Source of the DNA: Bacillus massilinigeriensis
GTDB lineage: Bacteria > Bacillota > Bacilli > Bacillales > Cytobacillaceae
Reading direction: 5' to 3'
Assembly (NCBI RefSeq): GCF_900117315.1
Contig: NZ_LT630337.1
Coordinates: 1,456,409 to 1,520,408, forward strand
Length of the DNA stretch: 64,000 nucleotides
The translations under genes and the position numbers were made by a program. The notes below the pieces were generated by a model. It did not search any database. It was given only the letters and a program-made list of their open reading frames with translations, and was not told where the DNA came from. Positions within the stretch are counted from its first letter, which is position 1. Every line of letters starts with the position of its first letter. Shown one piece after another: positions 1 through 7,489 of the stretch.

Positions 1-861
1 AGCAAGCGTATCCAACAGCCAATTTTCTTCTAGAGGTAGTTGATCAAATTTTGTTAAATAAAAAGAATAAGCCAGTCTTTTTTCCAACAATTTAAGCTGA
101 GTCGTTCGGTTAATTACGATGACCCCTTCTCCATTCGATTCGTTATAATTGCTCGACACAACGACAGAAACATAGGGGAATTTTGCTATATTCTTCAAAG
201 AATCAAAATGAAAATCCGGGCTTTTCTTCCCTTCATAAAAAACTGTGATTCCAACAGGGTAATCCTTTTTCTTTAATGGCTTTGGTTGCCAATAAAGTGA
301 GCCGGGATCATTAGCGCCTTTATATTGGTAGTAACTGATATAATCTAAATTCTTACTTCCTTTAAGAGGCAGGCCTGTAACCCAAGAACCCTTCCTTTTT
401 GCATAATCAATAATTTTCACAGTAGAATTCTCTACTTTTGTATTAGGGATCGTCACAAACCAATCACTTAACAAAAAGGAGGAATTTCCATACCTCTTCA
501 TAGAAATATTTATTTGCAGCAGCATTTCCCCATTTTTTGCAAGAAAAGTATTTGGGTTTTCATCCTTTGAATTGCATGCTTTTTTATCATTAATCATGCA
601 TTTCCACTTTTTAATCCGATCAGGAGCGAGAATTCGATATTCCTTATTTGAAGACAGACCTGAAATCTTTTGAGTAATTTTAAGCTCCCTTTTTTGGGCT
701 TCGACTGTTATTTCTTGCTCTACTTTTTCCAATTCAATATTTTTTGTGTCTGCCTTTTTATCGGAGTATGTGCTCCATTGCCAAAAAAGCACGCCTCCTA
801 TGATAAGAGACAAAGCAAAAAATAAACTTAATGATATTTTCCACATAGGATTTTTCCTCAT
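1..861 (-). CDS. Partial membrane-anchored extracytoplasmic protein, function unknown
   Basis: An open frame runs from an ATG at 861 to the window edge without a stop, so at least 287 residues are present and the C-terminus is missing. The start is chosen because GGAG lies about 10 bases upstream; an ATG at 868 in another frame gives only a short peptide. The N-terminus has two positive residues and one hydrophobic segment (about residues 9-28), which looks like a signal anchor. A lysine- and glutamate-rich stretch follows, then a mixed polar domain with two cysteines near residues 89 and 97. I do not recognise the family. In B. subtilis rsmD and coaD would be expected beyond ylbG, so this gene is extra or rearranged here. 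The reading frame is sound; the function is unknown. Confidence 0.7.
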   Translation of the reverse strand, partial: MRKNPMWKISLSLFFALSLIIGGVLFWQWSTYSDKKADTKNIELEKVEQEITVEAQKRELKITQKISGLSSNKEYRILAPDRIKKWKCMINDKKACNSKDENPNTFLAKNGEMLLQINISMKRYGNSSFLLSDWFVTIPNTKVENSTVKIIDYAKRKGSWVTGLPLKGSKNLDYISYYQYKGANDPGSLYWQPKPLKKKDYPVGITVFYEGKKSPDFHFDSLKNIAKFPYVSVVVSSNYNESNGEGVIVINRTTQLKLLEKRLAYSFYLTKFDQLPLEENWLLDTLA

Positions 862-1116
862 TTTCCATAACTCCAGTACTATATGCAAAATAATTTGATT
901 ATTTTTTCAAGCGATTAGACTATTATATTATAGAACTACCTTATCAAATCATATAAAAAACGTCACATGAAATTTTTTAAAAACAAGGGACTTTATTATT
1001 TTGAAACATTTTATTCTTTGAAGGTTTCTATAAAATTCTTCTATATTATGATTGAAAATGATAAAGTAGAGTTTAGAATTTGAACATGAAGGAACGAAAA
1101 TAAGGGAGAGATTATT

Positions 1117-1506
1117 TTGATTCAACGATTTATTGAACTTGGGGAAGGATATTCTGACCTTTATGAATTAATTGAACTTACAAGAGCCAATAGCCACCGC
1201 CTTCAGCATATGATGGCCTTCCATACTACCATGGATGAGAGAGAAGTTACATCTCTTGTTGTAATTTTGCAGCCGACTGACCCTGGGAAATTTCAGCCCC
1301 TTTATATTTGTCGAGAAGGGATTCCAAATCCACACAGCACCCCAAACAAAAGATTTGAATTATTTGCTGAACTGGCAAATGAATTACAAAAAGAAATTAT
1401 TGAAATAGATGTAAAGCCTTCTGTGCAGTTTGCTGAAAAGGAATTGTTTTACCAGCATTTAATTGGAATATTAAGGATGAACCGATTTATTTTGCCTATG
1501 CAATAA
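1117..1506 (+). CDS. Conserved hypothetical cytosolic protein (129 aa)
   Basis: The start is TTG, preceded by AAGGGAGAG at good spacing. The product is a soluble 129-residue protein with no signal peptide, membrane segment or cysteine pair typical of metal binding. It is rich in charged residues and ends in an amphipathic stretch. It resembles small Bacillus proteins found beside ylbG and annotated only as domains of unknown function (DUF7147-like); I name that family from memory and with low certainty. It is convergent with ylbG, and the terminator at 1557-1588 lies between them. It is probably a conserved housekeeping-region gene of unknown role. Confidence 0.75.
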   Translation: MIQRFIELGEGYSDLYELIELTRANSHRLQHMMAFHTTMDEREVTSLVVILQPTDPGKFQPLYICREGIPNPHSTPNKRFELFAELANELQKEIIEIDVKPSVQFAEKELFYQHLIGILRMNRFILPMQ

Positions 1507-1556
1507 TAACCAAGGTGAAAACACTTCTTTAAGCATTTTATTTATATAGAAGTGAC

Positions 1557-1588
1557 GAAAAAAGGTGAGACACTTAGGTCTCACCTTT
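1557..1588 (-). terminator. Intrinsic terminator after ylbG
   Basis: AAAGGTGAGAC (1561-1571) pairs perfectly with GTCTCACCTTT (1578-1588). An A-run on the plus strand gives a U-tract in the minus-strand RNA. The ylbG stop codon lies in the stem. It may also stop the convergent gene. Confidence 0.75.
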
Positions 1589-1862
1589 AAATTCCCATCT
1601 TATAGTCATATTCTTTTGCTTTATCTGGCTTAGAATTTTCATATTCTATTTTCAAAAACGGTTTAAAGGAAGGTTCTACCTTTTTGACAAAGTTATAGGA
1701 ATTTATCTTTTCCATAATCCCTTCTAGATCCTTCTGATCACAGTATAGAACCACATATTTGAGTCGTTTAGATACATAATGTACATTTCCGAACTTTCGA
1801 AGCATTTTTGCTTGTTTAAGAGAGTGTAGCCAGATAATCATTCCTTGGCGCTGACCTAGCAT
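1587..1862 (-). CDS. ylbG: YlbG family protein (UPF0298)
   Basis: This is a 91-residue cytosolic protein. It matches the remembered B. subtilis YlbG closely, including the N-terminal GQRQ-MI motif, the central [10 protein letters not shown] block, the FVKK pair and the C-terminal RAKEYDY-like end (here KAKEYDY). Its molecular function is not known to me. It follows ylbF on the same strand, 89 bases downstream, and has its own terminator overlapping the stop codon. The family and order make the assignment secure, while the role remains open. Confidence 0.9.
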   Translation of the reverse strand: MLGQRQGMIIWLHSLKQAKMLRKFGNVHYVSKRLKYVVLYCDQKDLEGIMEKINSYNFVKKVEPSFKPFLKIEYENSKPDKAKEYDYKMGI

Positions 1863-1951
1863 TATTCTTTTCCCCTTCTTAAGACTTATTTTAATAAGTC
1901 TAGCATATGAAAACTGTTAAAAGCAATCAAAGAATAAGGAGGATGGGAGTT

Positions 1952-2392
1952 TTATGAGCATCCACAGCTTCCACCGGAACCACATCCGCCACTACTACAG
2001 CTTGATTCAAAAAATGGATTACCAGTTGGAACTTTGATATGCTCTGAAACAGAATGACCTACGATAACACTTACTTCGTCTAATAAGCTTTGAAGGTCAT
2101 TTTCAGCCTTTTTGAAATTCGCAACATGCTCATCAAGATCCATCTCCCGTTTTGTCTCCCGGATGGACATCATTACCTTTTTATAATCTGGATGGTAACG
2201 GCCAAATCGCTGTACTTCCTCATACAAATCCTTCATTTTTACAAATGCTTGAATCTTTTGCTGTGTGCTTTTATTAGTTTTCATTCTATATAAATGAGTA
2301 CGATAGTTTTCAGCAACATCTGACTCTAAAATCATCTTTGCCAATTCATTTGCTTCGTCTAAAATCTTTATACTTTCTAATGTAGCAAGCAA
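1952..2392 (-). CDS. ylbF: YlbF, subunit of the YaaT-YmcA-YlbF (Y-) complex
   Basis: In B. subtilis YlbF forms a complex with YmcA and YaaT that carries iron-sulfur clusters, affects RNase Y-dependent mRNA maturation and is needed for competence, biofilm formation and sporulation. The start is placed at TTG 2392, giving 146 residues, because a strong GGAGGTG lies six bases upstream and YlbF homologues begin here; a longer ATG frame to 2449 has no support. Residues up to about 125 are helical and charged (the Com_YlbF domain). The tail is rich in Gly, Ser and Cys, with five cysteines in the last 17 residues, matching the cluster-binding tail of the family. An unrecognised lipoprotein gene lies directly upstream. 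Confidence 0.92.
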   Translation of the reverse strand: MLATLESIKILDEANELAKMILESDVAENYRTHLYRMKTNKSTQQKIQAFVKMKDLYEEVQRFGRYHPDYKKVMMSIRETKREMDLDEHVANFKKAENDLQSLLDEVSVIVGHSVSEHIKVPTGNPFFESSCSSGGCGSGGSCGCS

Positions 2393-2451
2393 ATAGCTCA
2401 CCTCCGATTCATATTTTATCATGAATCGATTCAACAGAAAAGAATCCAACC

Positions 2452-2880
2452 TTAGGAAGGAATTTCCACACTAATGGTTTCAGTCTGAACCAGTTGATTC
2501 TTTGTTCCAATAACCTCTAATTTAATCGTATGGGTGCCACTTGAAAGCCCCTTTATAATAAATGCTGCACTAGATACCTCCATTTCTCTTTTTCCATCAA
2601 TATAAACAATGATTTTCCCAGTTTCCTTATCTGTATTATGTCTAAAGGATATTTCAGGTATCATGCATTCAACAAGTACATGATTTTGTTTGACTTGGTG
2701 TTGTACATGAAATGGTTTTGTCTCATTTATTCGAAAGACTGGAGAAACATGATTATCGGATAGATTTTGAACAGATACTTTTCCTTCACTAGCTTCGGGT
2801 TCAGGGATATCTCTATGACAGCCGCTTAACAGAACGGACGGGATAAATAATAGATGAACAATCCAGATTCTCATACTCAT
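2452..2880 (-). CDS. Small lipoprotein with C-terminal beta-rich domain
   Basis: The start is the ATG at 2880, after AAAGGAGTG; an upstream in-frame start at 2910 is not supported by a binding site. The 142-residue product has a short signal peptide ending in the lipobox LLSGC, so it should be exported and lipid-anchored. The mature part is polar, then beta-rich, with a stretch resembling an Ig-like fold (hydrophobic-polar alternation around YIDGKREMEV and HTIKLEV). I do not recognise it. It sits between ylbE and ylbF, where I recall no gene in B. subtilis, and a terminator separates it from ylbE, so it is probably co-transcribed with ylbF. A similar-looking lipoprotein is at 63072-63530. Confidence 0.72.
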   Translation of the reverse strand: MSMRIWIVHLLFIPSVLLSGCHRDIPEPEASEGKVSVQNLSDNHVSPVFRINETKPFHVQHQVKQNHVLVECMIPEISFRHNTDKETGKIIVYIDGKREMEVSSAAFIIKGLSSGTHTIKLEVIGTKNQLVQTETISVEIPS

Positions 2881-2932
2881 TAACACTCCTTTTTGATTTA
2901 TTGTTTGCAACCCCTATCTTTTTAGTCCAAAT

Positions 2933-2961
2933 AAAAAAGCCCTCTCTAAATCGAGAAAGCC
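2933..2961 (-). terminator. Terminator after ylbD-ylbE
   Basis: The minus-strand RNA folds as GCTTTCTC-gattta-GAGAGGGC followed by UUUUUUAUU. It separates ylbE from the lipoprotein-ylbF-ylbG unit. Confidence 0.75.
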
Positions 2962-2966
2962 AAAAT

Positions 2967-3206
2967 TTAAGATGGATTATTCATTGACTGAAACATGCTC
3001 ATCATTAATGACGCCATTTGTACACCAGAAGTGAATTTTTCCACCTGATGAGGAATGGTCTTCTTATAGTAATGGAGAGAGGCGATTTCAAATGCTTGCA
3101 ATTTATTCGGATTTCTTGAAAGCTCCCGATACCACCTGGATTGTTCTCTTAAAAACTGCTTAAGCTCCTTATTCCTATAGATGTACTCGATTACATCCTT
3201 TCTCAT
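2967..3206 (-). CDS. ylbE: YlbE-like protein
   Basis: This is a 79-residue soluble protein rich in charged and aromatic residues (RKDVIEYI, QSRWYRELSRNP). Motif content, size and position beside ylbD and ylbF fit the YlbE-like family. No catalytic motif is visible and its role is unknown. It lies 20 bases downstream of ylbD, so the two are probably co-transcribed and end at the terminator at 2933-2961. Confidence 0.82.
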   Translation of the reverse strand: MRKDVIEYIYRNKELKQFLREQSRWYRELSRNPNKLQAFEIASLHYYKKTIPHQVEKFTSGVQMASLMMSMFQSMNNPS

Positions 3207-3226
3207 CTCATATCACTCCGGTATCA

Positions 3227-3631
3227 TTAGTCTTTCCTAAATGAAAATGGGTGTTTTGGTTGTGAAGGCTGTTTTTGATGATTTGTTTGGCTTGAACCTT
3301 GAAATTGAGAAATGACACCAAGAATGGAGGAGATTGCCTGGTTCGCTTGATAAATATAAGTATTTAGTTGGTCCGGATCAACCTTCGATATATTCCTCAT
3401 AATTTTTGATACCCAATCTGCCTTTTCATCATCAATTGAAGTTTCTTCGGGTTCCTCCTTACCCGTTATTAATGCTTCCCATTTTGGATCATCTTCCCCT
3501 AATAAATACCAATCCTCATATAGCTCTTGTAAAGTATACTTACCATTTCTAACTTCCTGCATAATTTTTGGATTTGCTTTAATAAATTCCTTAAATTTAA
3601 TAATAGAGGGATGAAGACTCTTCTTTTCCAA
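3227..3631 (-). CDS. ylbD: YlbD, putative spore coat protein
   Basis: The start is set at TTG 3631 because GAGGTG is six bases upstream; a GTG at 3640 lies inside that binding site. The 134-residue protein begins MEKKSLHPSI, as YlbD does (KSLHPS), and keeps the NPKIMQEVRNGK and ELYEDWYLLGE blocks of the YlbD coat family. The C-terminal third is low-complexity, with Gln, Ser, His and Lys. Family knowledge suggests an association with spore coat material; nothing in the sequence proves it. It pairs with ylbE. Confidence 0.85.
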   Translation of the reverse strand: MEKKSLHPSIIKFKEFIKANPKIMQEVRNGKYTLQELYEDWYLLGEDDPKWEALITGKEEPEETSIDDEKADWVSKIMRNISKVDPDQLNTYIYQANQAISSILGVISQFQGSSQTNHQKQPSQPKHPFSFRKD

Positions 3632-3764
3632 TGTAGTCACCTCGAGGTCAATACATTTACCTATATTACCATATGAGTAAGTTATAAAAAGGTGATTCTG
3701 ATGGTTTTCAAAAATCCTTAAAAAGTGATAAGATATTTTGCAGATATGATTGGAGTGTGCTTAA

Positions 3765-4259
3765 GTGAAAAAACAGTTAGAGCAATTATTTAATGATTAT
3801 GTTGAGGAAGCGAATGAAGAAGAGCAAAGGGTGTTAATGGACCTATTAGAAAGTTTAAACAGAAAAAGAAAGGAGTCATTAACTACCTATATTAGCGAAA
3901 TAATGAAAATGGAGCGTTCAGGGAATGGTGACGGTTTTGAAATTAAAATACCGATTACACCTTTATTAAACAATACTCTTGGAATTGTCCACGGTGGTTT
4001 CACAGCAACACTAGTTGACACAACAATGGGCGTATACGCTAATATGATACTACCTGAGGGATACGGGGCTGTTACTTCAAGTTTAAATATCCATTATCTA
4101 TCACCAGGCATTGGGGATTACCTTGTTTGTAAAGCAAAAATGGAGCATAAAGGTTCAAAGACGATGGTGCTTTCATCAGACGTTTTCCGTTCTGACGGTA
4201 GAAAGATTGCCCAAGCTACCGGAAGCTTTTTCGTTATTGAATCAGGAACGATTAATTGA
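3765..4259 (+). CDS. PaaI-type hotdog-fold thioesterase
   Basis: The start is GTG, with GGAG about nine bases upstream, giving 164 residues. The N-terminal 50 residues are a charged helix; the rest is a hotdog domain with the family signature GIVHGGFTATLVDTTMG, whose HGG precedes the catalytic region, and NIHYLSPG. It should hydrolyse an acyl-CoA thioester in the cytosol; the substrate cannot be told. It stands alone between the divergent ylbD and the convergent ylbC and ends at a strong terminator. The helical N-terminal extension is longer than in minimal PaaI proteins. Confidence 0.85.
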   Translation: MKKQLEQLFNDYVEEANEEEQRVLMDLLESLNRKRKESLTTYISEIMKMERSGNGDGFEIKIPITPLLNNTLGIVHGGFTATLVDTTMGVYANMILPEGYGAVTSSLNIHYLSPGIGDYLVCKAKMEHKGSKTMVLSSDVFRSDGRKIAQATGSFFVIESGTIN

Positions 4260-4285
4260 TAAGGGAAAATTTATTCTCAAGAAAA

Positions 4286-4332
4286 AACAAGACTGATTGC
4301 AGCAAAGGCAATGGATCAGCCTTGTTTTTTTA
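4286..4332. terminator. Bidirectional terminator
   Basis: AACAAGACTGAT (4286-4297) pairs with ATCAGCCTTGTT (4315-4326) with one mismatch. T-rich on the plus strand and A-rich on the other side, it serves the thioesterase gene and ylbC. Confidence 0.75.
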
Positions 4333-4336
4333 TCCA

Positions 4337-5395
4337 TCATGGCTCCCATTTTTGAATAAAGTTTTGAGTATAATGTTTTTTATAAACACCAACACCCAGA
4401 TGAGTAAATCTCTCATTTAACAAACTCTCTCTATGTCCTTTACTATTTAGCCAACCTTCTACTACCGCTGGGGCATCAATATAATTGGCAGCAATATTTT
4501 CTCCGGCTAATTGGTAGAATACTTCTCCTGCTTTTAAGCGATCAGATAATTCCCCATATCTCTTTGAATCATGGGAGAACACTTTACTTTCATACATATC
4601 CTTGCTATGTAAAAATGCAACTTTTGCTGTTTTCACATCCCATTTCAGCGGGTTTGCCTTCTCCCTTTTTCTGATAATATTCGTAATATCTAATATTTGT
4701 TTTTCATTAGCTCGCTCAATCTTCTCGATGTTATCTTCAATTTTTGTCGTGTTTTCTATTAAATCGCCTCTGTAAAATAGCTCATAAGGCCTTTGTTTTA
4801 TCAGGTTATTCTTATCTAAAATACGGATACCTGATAGTTTTTCTGTAAATTTATCAATATATAATTGTGCAAAAAAATCATTGATAGGCAGTAGCGGCTG
4901 TGTTTTCAAATCTTCATCAGATAATTCAAACCGATAGGACCCCTTCTCATGTTCAAAGCTTACTTCTGTTTGCAAGTTATATTTTGATATGATTTCCTCA
5001 TAATTATCCCCAATCTGAAAAGGTTTAATATTAATATTTCTCCCATTCAAATACATCGTTACGATCTTATTTTGACTAACACCAATCTGAACATATGATT
5101 CTAAATCCTGATTATATACCCACCAATTATAATCATAAAAGGATGGCTCAATTCTGTTGGGCTTTCCTAGTATAGGGTAAAGCTCTTTCACATCTTTTCC
5201 TATCAAATTGAGAAGGCTATCATCTGGAAAATCCCATTCGAAGTTATTTTTTCCTGTTTCTGACTCTTTAGTCACCTGCTCTACGGCATTTGCTTGACTA
5301 TCCCTTATAAAAAAAGGATTCATCTTAATTGAAATCACCAAGAATAAGACAATTGTAAATGCGGTAAATACTATCCTTCGGGTTCCTGCCTTCAT
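4337..5395 (-). CDS. ylbC: YlbC, secreted CAP-domain protein
   Basis: The start ATG at 5395 follows AGGGGG; an upstream TTG at 5413 overlaps the binding site. The 352-residue protein has an N-terminal hydrophobic segment (about residues 8-25) acting as signal peptide or anchor. The middle (about 55-190) carries the GKPNRIEPS-type repeats of the CAP-associated N-terminal domain. The C-terminal part (about 225-350) is a CAP/SCP domain with the conserved His in AFLHSKDM, FSHDS, AGENIA and GWLNSKGHRESLL. CAP proteins of bacilli are extracytoplasmic and often sporulation-linked; the target is unknown. It is transcribed away from ylbB-ylbA DNA and ends at the shared terminator. Confidence 0.88.
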   Translation of the reverse strand: MKAGTRRIVFTAFTIVLFLVISIKMNPFFIRDSQANAVEQVTKESETGKNNFEWDFPDDSLLNLIGKDVKELYPILGKPNRIEPSFYDYNWWVYNQDLESYVQIGVSQNKIVTMYLNGRNINIKPFQIGDNYEEIISKYNLQTEVSFEHEKGSYRFELSDEDLKTQPLLPINDFFAQLYIDKFTEKLSGIRILDKNNLIKQRPYELFYRGDLIENTTKIEDNIEKIERANEKQILDITNIIRKREKANPLKWDVKTAKVAFLHSKDMYESKVFSHDSKRYGELSDRLKAGEVFYQLAGENIAANYIDAPAVVEGWLNSKGHRESLLNERFTHLGVGVYKKHYTQNFIQKWEP

Positions 5396-5462
5396 AATAA
5401 TTCCCCCTATCAATCCGCTTTTCTATCATTATATGATTACTAATGGAAATTATTATTCTTTT

Positions 5463-5494
5463 AGTAGATTTCATTCAATATAATGAAATCTACT
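5463..5494. repeat. Perfect 13-bp inverted repeat between ylbB and ylbC
   Basis: AGTAGATTTCATT (5463-5475) and its exact complement AATGAAATCTACT (5482-5494) are separated by six bases. No U-tract follows on either strand, so it is not a standard terminator. It lies upstream of ylbC and may be an operator or RNA hairpin. Confidence 0.6.
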
Positions 5495-5512
5495 TGTGAG
5501 AAATTAGTAGCA

Positions 5513-5536
5513 ATAAAAAGACACCTAATAGGTGCC
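5513..5536 (-). terminator. Short terminator after ylbB
   Basis: GGCACC-TATTA-GGTGTC followed by UUUUUAUU in the minus-strand RNA, directly after the ylbB stop. The stem is only six pairs. Confidence 0.5.
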
Positions 5537-5537
5537 C

Positions 5538-5972
5538 TTAATGTTGAAAATCTTGCGCTGCTTGTTCTGAGATTTCTGAAAGAGCTTTTCCTGCTTGTTC
5601 ATCTGATAGCTTCCGTATCGCAAAATCACCAAGAGCAACAATCCCAACTAATTCATTATTATCCACCACAGGAAGTCTCCGAATTTGATGCTTCGCCATT
5701 AATTCAGCCGCCTCCTTTGTACTTGTTTCTGGTGAAACCGTTATTAGTTGATTACTCATTATGACTTCAACCTTTGTAGAACCTGGATGTTTTTCTGCCA
5801 CCCCTCTTACGGCAATATCACGGTCAGTAATCATCCCAACTAATTTCCCATTATCCACTATAGGAATTGCACCAACATTAAATTCCTTCATCTTTGTTGC
5901 TACCTCAAAAACATTATCGAGTAATGTACAGCATTCAACCTCTTTAGTCATAACATCTCCAACTCGTTCCAT
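5538..5972 (-). CDS. ylbB: YlbB, tandem CBS-domain protein
   Basis: This is a 144-residue cytosolic protein made of two CBS domains. The first (about residues 8-60) has VGDVMT, GAIPIVDNGKLVGMITDRDI; the second (about 70-125) has VIMSNQLITVSPET, IRRLPVVDNNELVGIVALGD. Such Bateman modules bind adenine nucleotides and sense energy state or signal nucleotides; the partner here is unknown. The start is the first ATG, with GGGAGGC upstream. It is transcribed alone, with a short terminator behind it. Family and position next to ylbC and ylbA support the name. Confidence 0.88.
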   Translation of the reverse strand: MERVGDVMTKEVECCTLLDNVFEVATKMKEFNVGAIPIVDNGKLVGMITDRDIAVRGVAEKHPGSTKVEVIMSNQLITVSPETSTKEAAELMAKHQIRRLPVVDNNELVGIVALGDFAIRKLSDEQAGKALSEISEQAAQDFQH

Positions 5973-6219
5973 AACCTATTGCCTCCCTTAAACATATTTT
6001 TGAGTATTCAGTATCAAGGAAAACTAAATATTTTTTCATTTACCGTTTACATATGATTCCCTCACCTGCAGGAATTATGCAAAATTTTCTAGCGCGGTAT
6101 ATTTCCGAAATATCAAAATCATTATAATTTATAGAAAAATTGTGAAAGTACTGTGTTTTCTTTCATGTTGTGATTGCAACTTCTACATTTTTCTACTATC
6201 ATTAAATTTGAATAAAAAG

Positions 6220-6232
6220 GTCAGATTCTGAC
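6220..6232. promoter_or_regulatory. Perfect dyad upstream of ylbA
   Basis: GTCAGATTCTGAC is a 6-1-6 perfect palindrome 52 bases upstream of the ylbA start. It sits in the 311-base ylbB-ylbA intergenic region (5973-6283), which otherwise holds only AT-rich DNA and presumably two divergent promoters. Operator function is inference. Confidence 0.35.
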
Positions 6233-6283
6233 TTCTAAATTTTTATTTTATGCTCGCTGATTGTACTGTAGGAGGGACAAAAA

Positions 6284-6643
6284 ATGAGATTCGAGAACAC
6301 AGGGATTGAGAAATTTAAGGCAAATCTAACTCGTTTAGATGAATTAATGTCAGATTACGGTCTAGTACGTGAAGGACAATGGGATTATGAAAGAGTTACA
6401 TACGATCGTAAGTTTGATATAAAAGAAGGTATTTTCTACCTTCGCGTTCAAGGGTACGCAACTGAAGGGGATGTAGGGGCTAATAAGGCAGTAATTCAAC
6501 TGATGACTCCTCTACTAGGAAAATACTATTACCCACACGGTGTTGAATACGGAGAAGGGGAATCCTTTCCAAAGTCTCTTGTAGATCAATCCGAAAAAAT
6601 TCTTGCTGAACTCAAAGCTAAAATCGAAAGTTTTGCATTGTAG
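6284..6643 (+). CDS. ylbA: YlbA, YugN-like family protein
   Basis: This is a 119-residue soluble protein with the start after AGGAGGG. The sequence (RFENTGIEKFKANLTRL, REGQWDYERVTYDRKFD, YYPHGVEYGEGESFP) fits the YugN-like family, which includes YlbA of B. subtilis. No enzyme motif is visible; the function is unknown. It is a single gene, divergent from ylbB, ending in a perfect 16-bp terminator stem. Confidence 0.8.
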   Translation: MRFENTGIEKFKANLTRLDELMSDYGLVREGQWDYERVTYDRKFDIKEGIFYLRVQGYATEGDVGANKAVIQLMTPLLGKYYYPHGVEYGEGESFPKSLVDQSEKILAELKAKIESFAL

Positions 6644-6665
6644 TTTTCGACGAATCATAAAAAAT

Positions 6666-6712
6666 AAGGATGTCTCTTAAGATGCATAACGCCTTAAGAG
6701 ACATCCTTTTTT
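6666..6712. terminator. Strong bidirectional terminator
   Basis: AAGGATGTCTCTTAAG (6666-6681) pairs perfectly over 16 bases with 6693-6708, followed by T on the plus strand; the minus side has an A-rich flank. It separates ylbA from ctaM. Confidence 0.85.
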
Positions 6713-6746
6713 CATTAGTCGTAAGTAATACTTTTATCTAAGTTTA

Positions 6747-7214
6747 CTAAAATCCTATAATAGCTTTAATGACAGAAGTCGTATCTCCCCCGTGATAAAT
6801 AACATAAAGAAGTAGATATACAGCTATCCCTGTTACTGCTGTAAAAAACCAAATGATACTAGTGATGGGTCCTAGTTTTTTGTGTTTTGCCAATTTATTG
6901 GTATACCCAGTTAAAAGGGTTACAATTCCAAAAACTGCACCAGTGGTAGCTAACAAAATATGAAAGAATAAAAAGAGAGTATAGTATATCTTTACGTCTT
7001 TTGGTCCACCAAATGCTGTATTTCCTAAGAAAATTGTTCGTGTAGCATAGATAATAAAGAATATTAGAGCAAATACGGCAGCTGTTATCATTGTTTTTTT
7101 ATGGGCTTCAACCTTTTTTTGACGTATTAAGCCCCACCCAATTGCAACTGTTATCGCACTTAGTACGATAAAAGAAGTACTTATCGTTGGTAAAACTGGC
7201 AGCGAATTGTTCAT
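6747..7214 (-). CDS. ctaM: CtaM (DUF420), oxidase maturation factor
   Basis: This is a 155-residue membrane protein with about four to five hydrophobic segments (near residues 12-27, 42-58, 78-100 and 118-140). Conserved histidines of the DUF420 family are visible at AHKKTM, FFHILLA, KHKKLG and IYHGG. In Staphylococcus aureus CtaM is needed for active heme-copper oxidase, and the B. subtilis homologue is YozB; the exact step, heme or copper handling, is not settled to my knowledge. Here it lies just downstream of the cta operon but after a very strong terminator, so it probably has its own promoter in 7215-7425. Confidence 0.85.
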   Translation of the reverse strand: MNNSLPVLPTISTSFIVLSAITVAIGWGLIRQKKVEAHKKTMITAAVFALIFFIIYATRTIFLGNTAFGGPKDVKIYYTLFLFFHILLATTGAVFGIVTLLTGYTNKLAKHKKLGPITSIIWFFTAVTGIAVYLLLYVIYHGGDTTSVIKAIIGF

Positions 7215-7425
7215 TATGTTTTCCTCTTTCCCCCATCTAAAGTTATAGTATGATAAATATGTATGATTACCTAAGCAAAACAGATTGTTTTGTAATCAAC
7301 TTTAATATTAATGGACATTCCTTCATAATTCAATAAACAAGCAGATTGTGAAAGGAAGATTGCTTAAATTGACAAAATTGTAAAGATTGTGTGAAATTCT
7401 TGAATAAATGATGATTGTGAATGCT

Positions 7426-7473
7426 AAAAAGGGCTGTCTATATAATATGCTTAGCAAATTATATAGACAGCCC
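7426..7473 (-). terminator. Terminator of the cta operon
   Basis: A 16-bp perfect stem joins 7431-7446 and 7458-7473 (GGGCTGTCTATATAAT and complement) with an 11-base loop. An A5 tract on the plus strand gives U5 in the cta transcript. It ends the ctaG transcript 17 bases after its stop. Confidence 0.9.
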
Positions 7474-7489
7474 CTCGGTTCACAAATGA

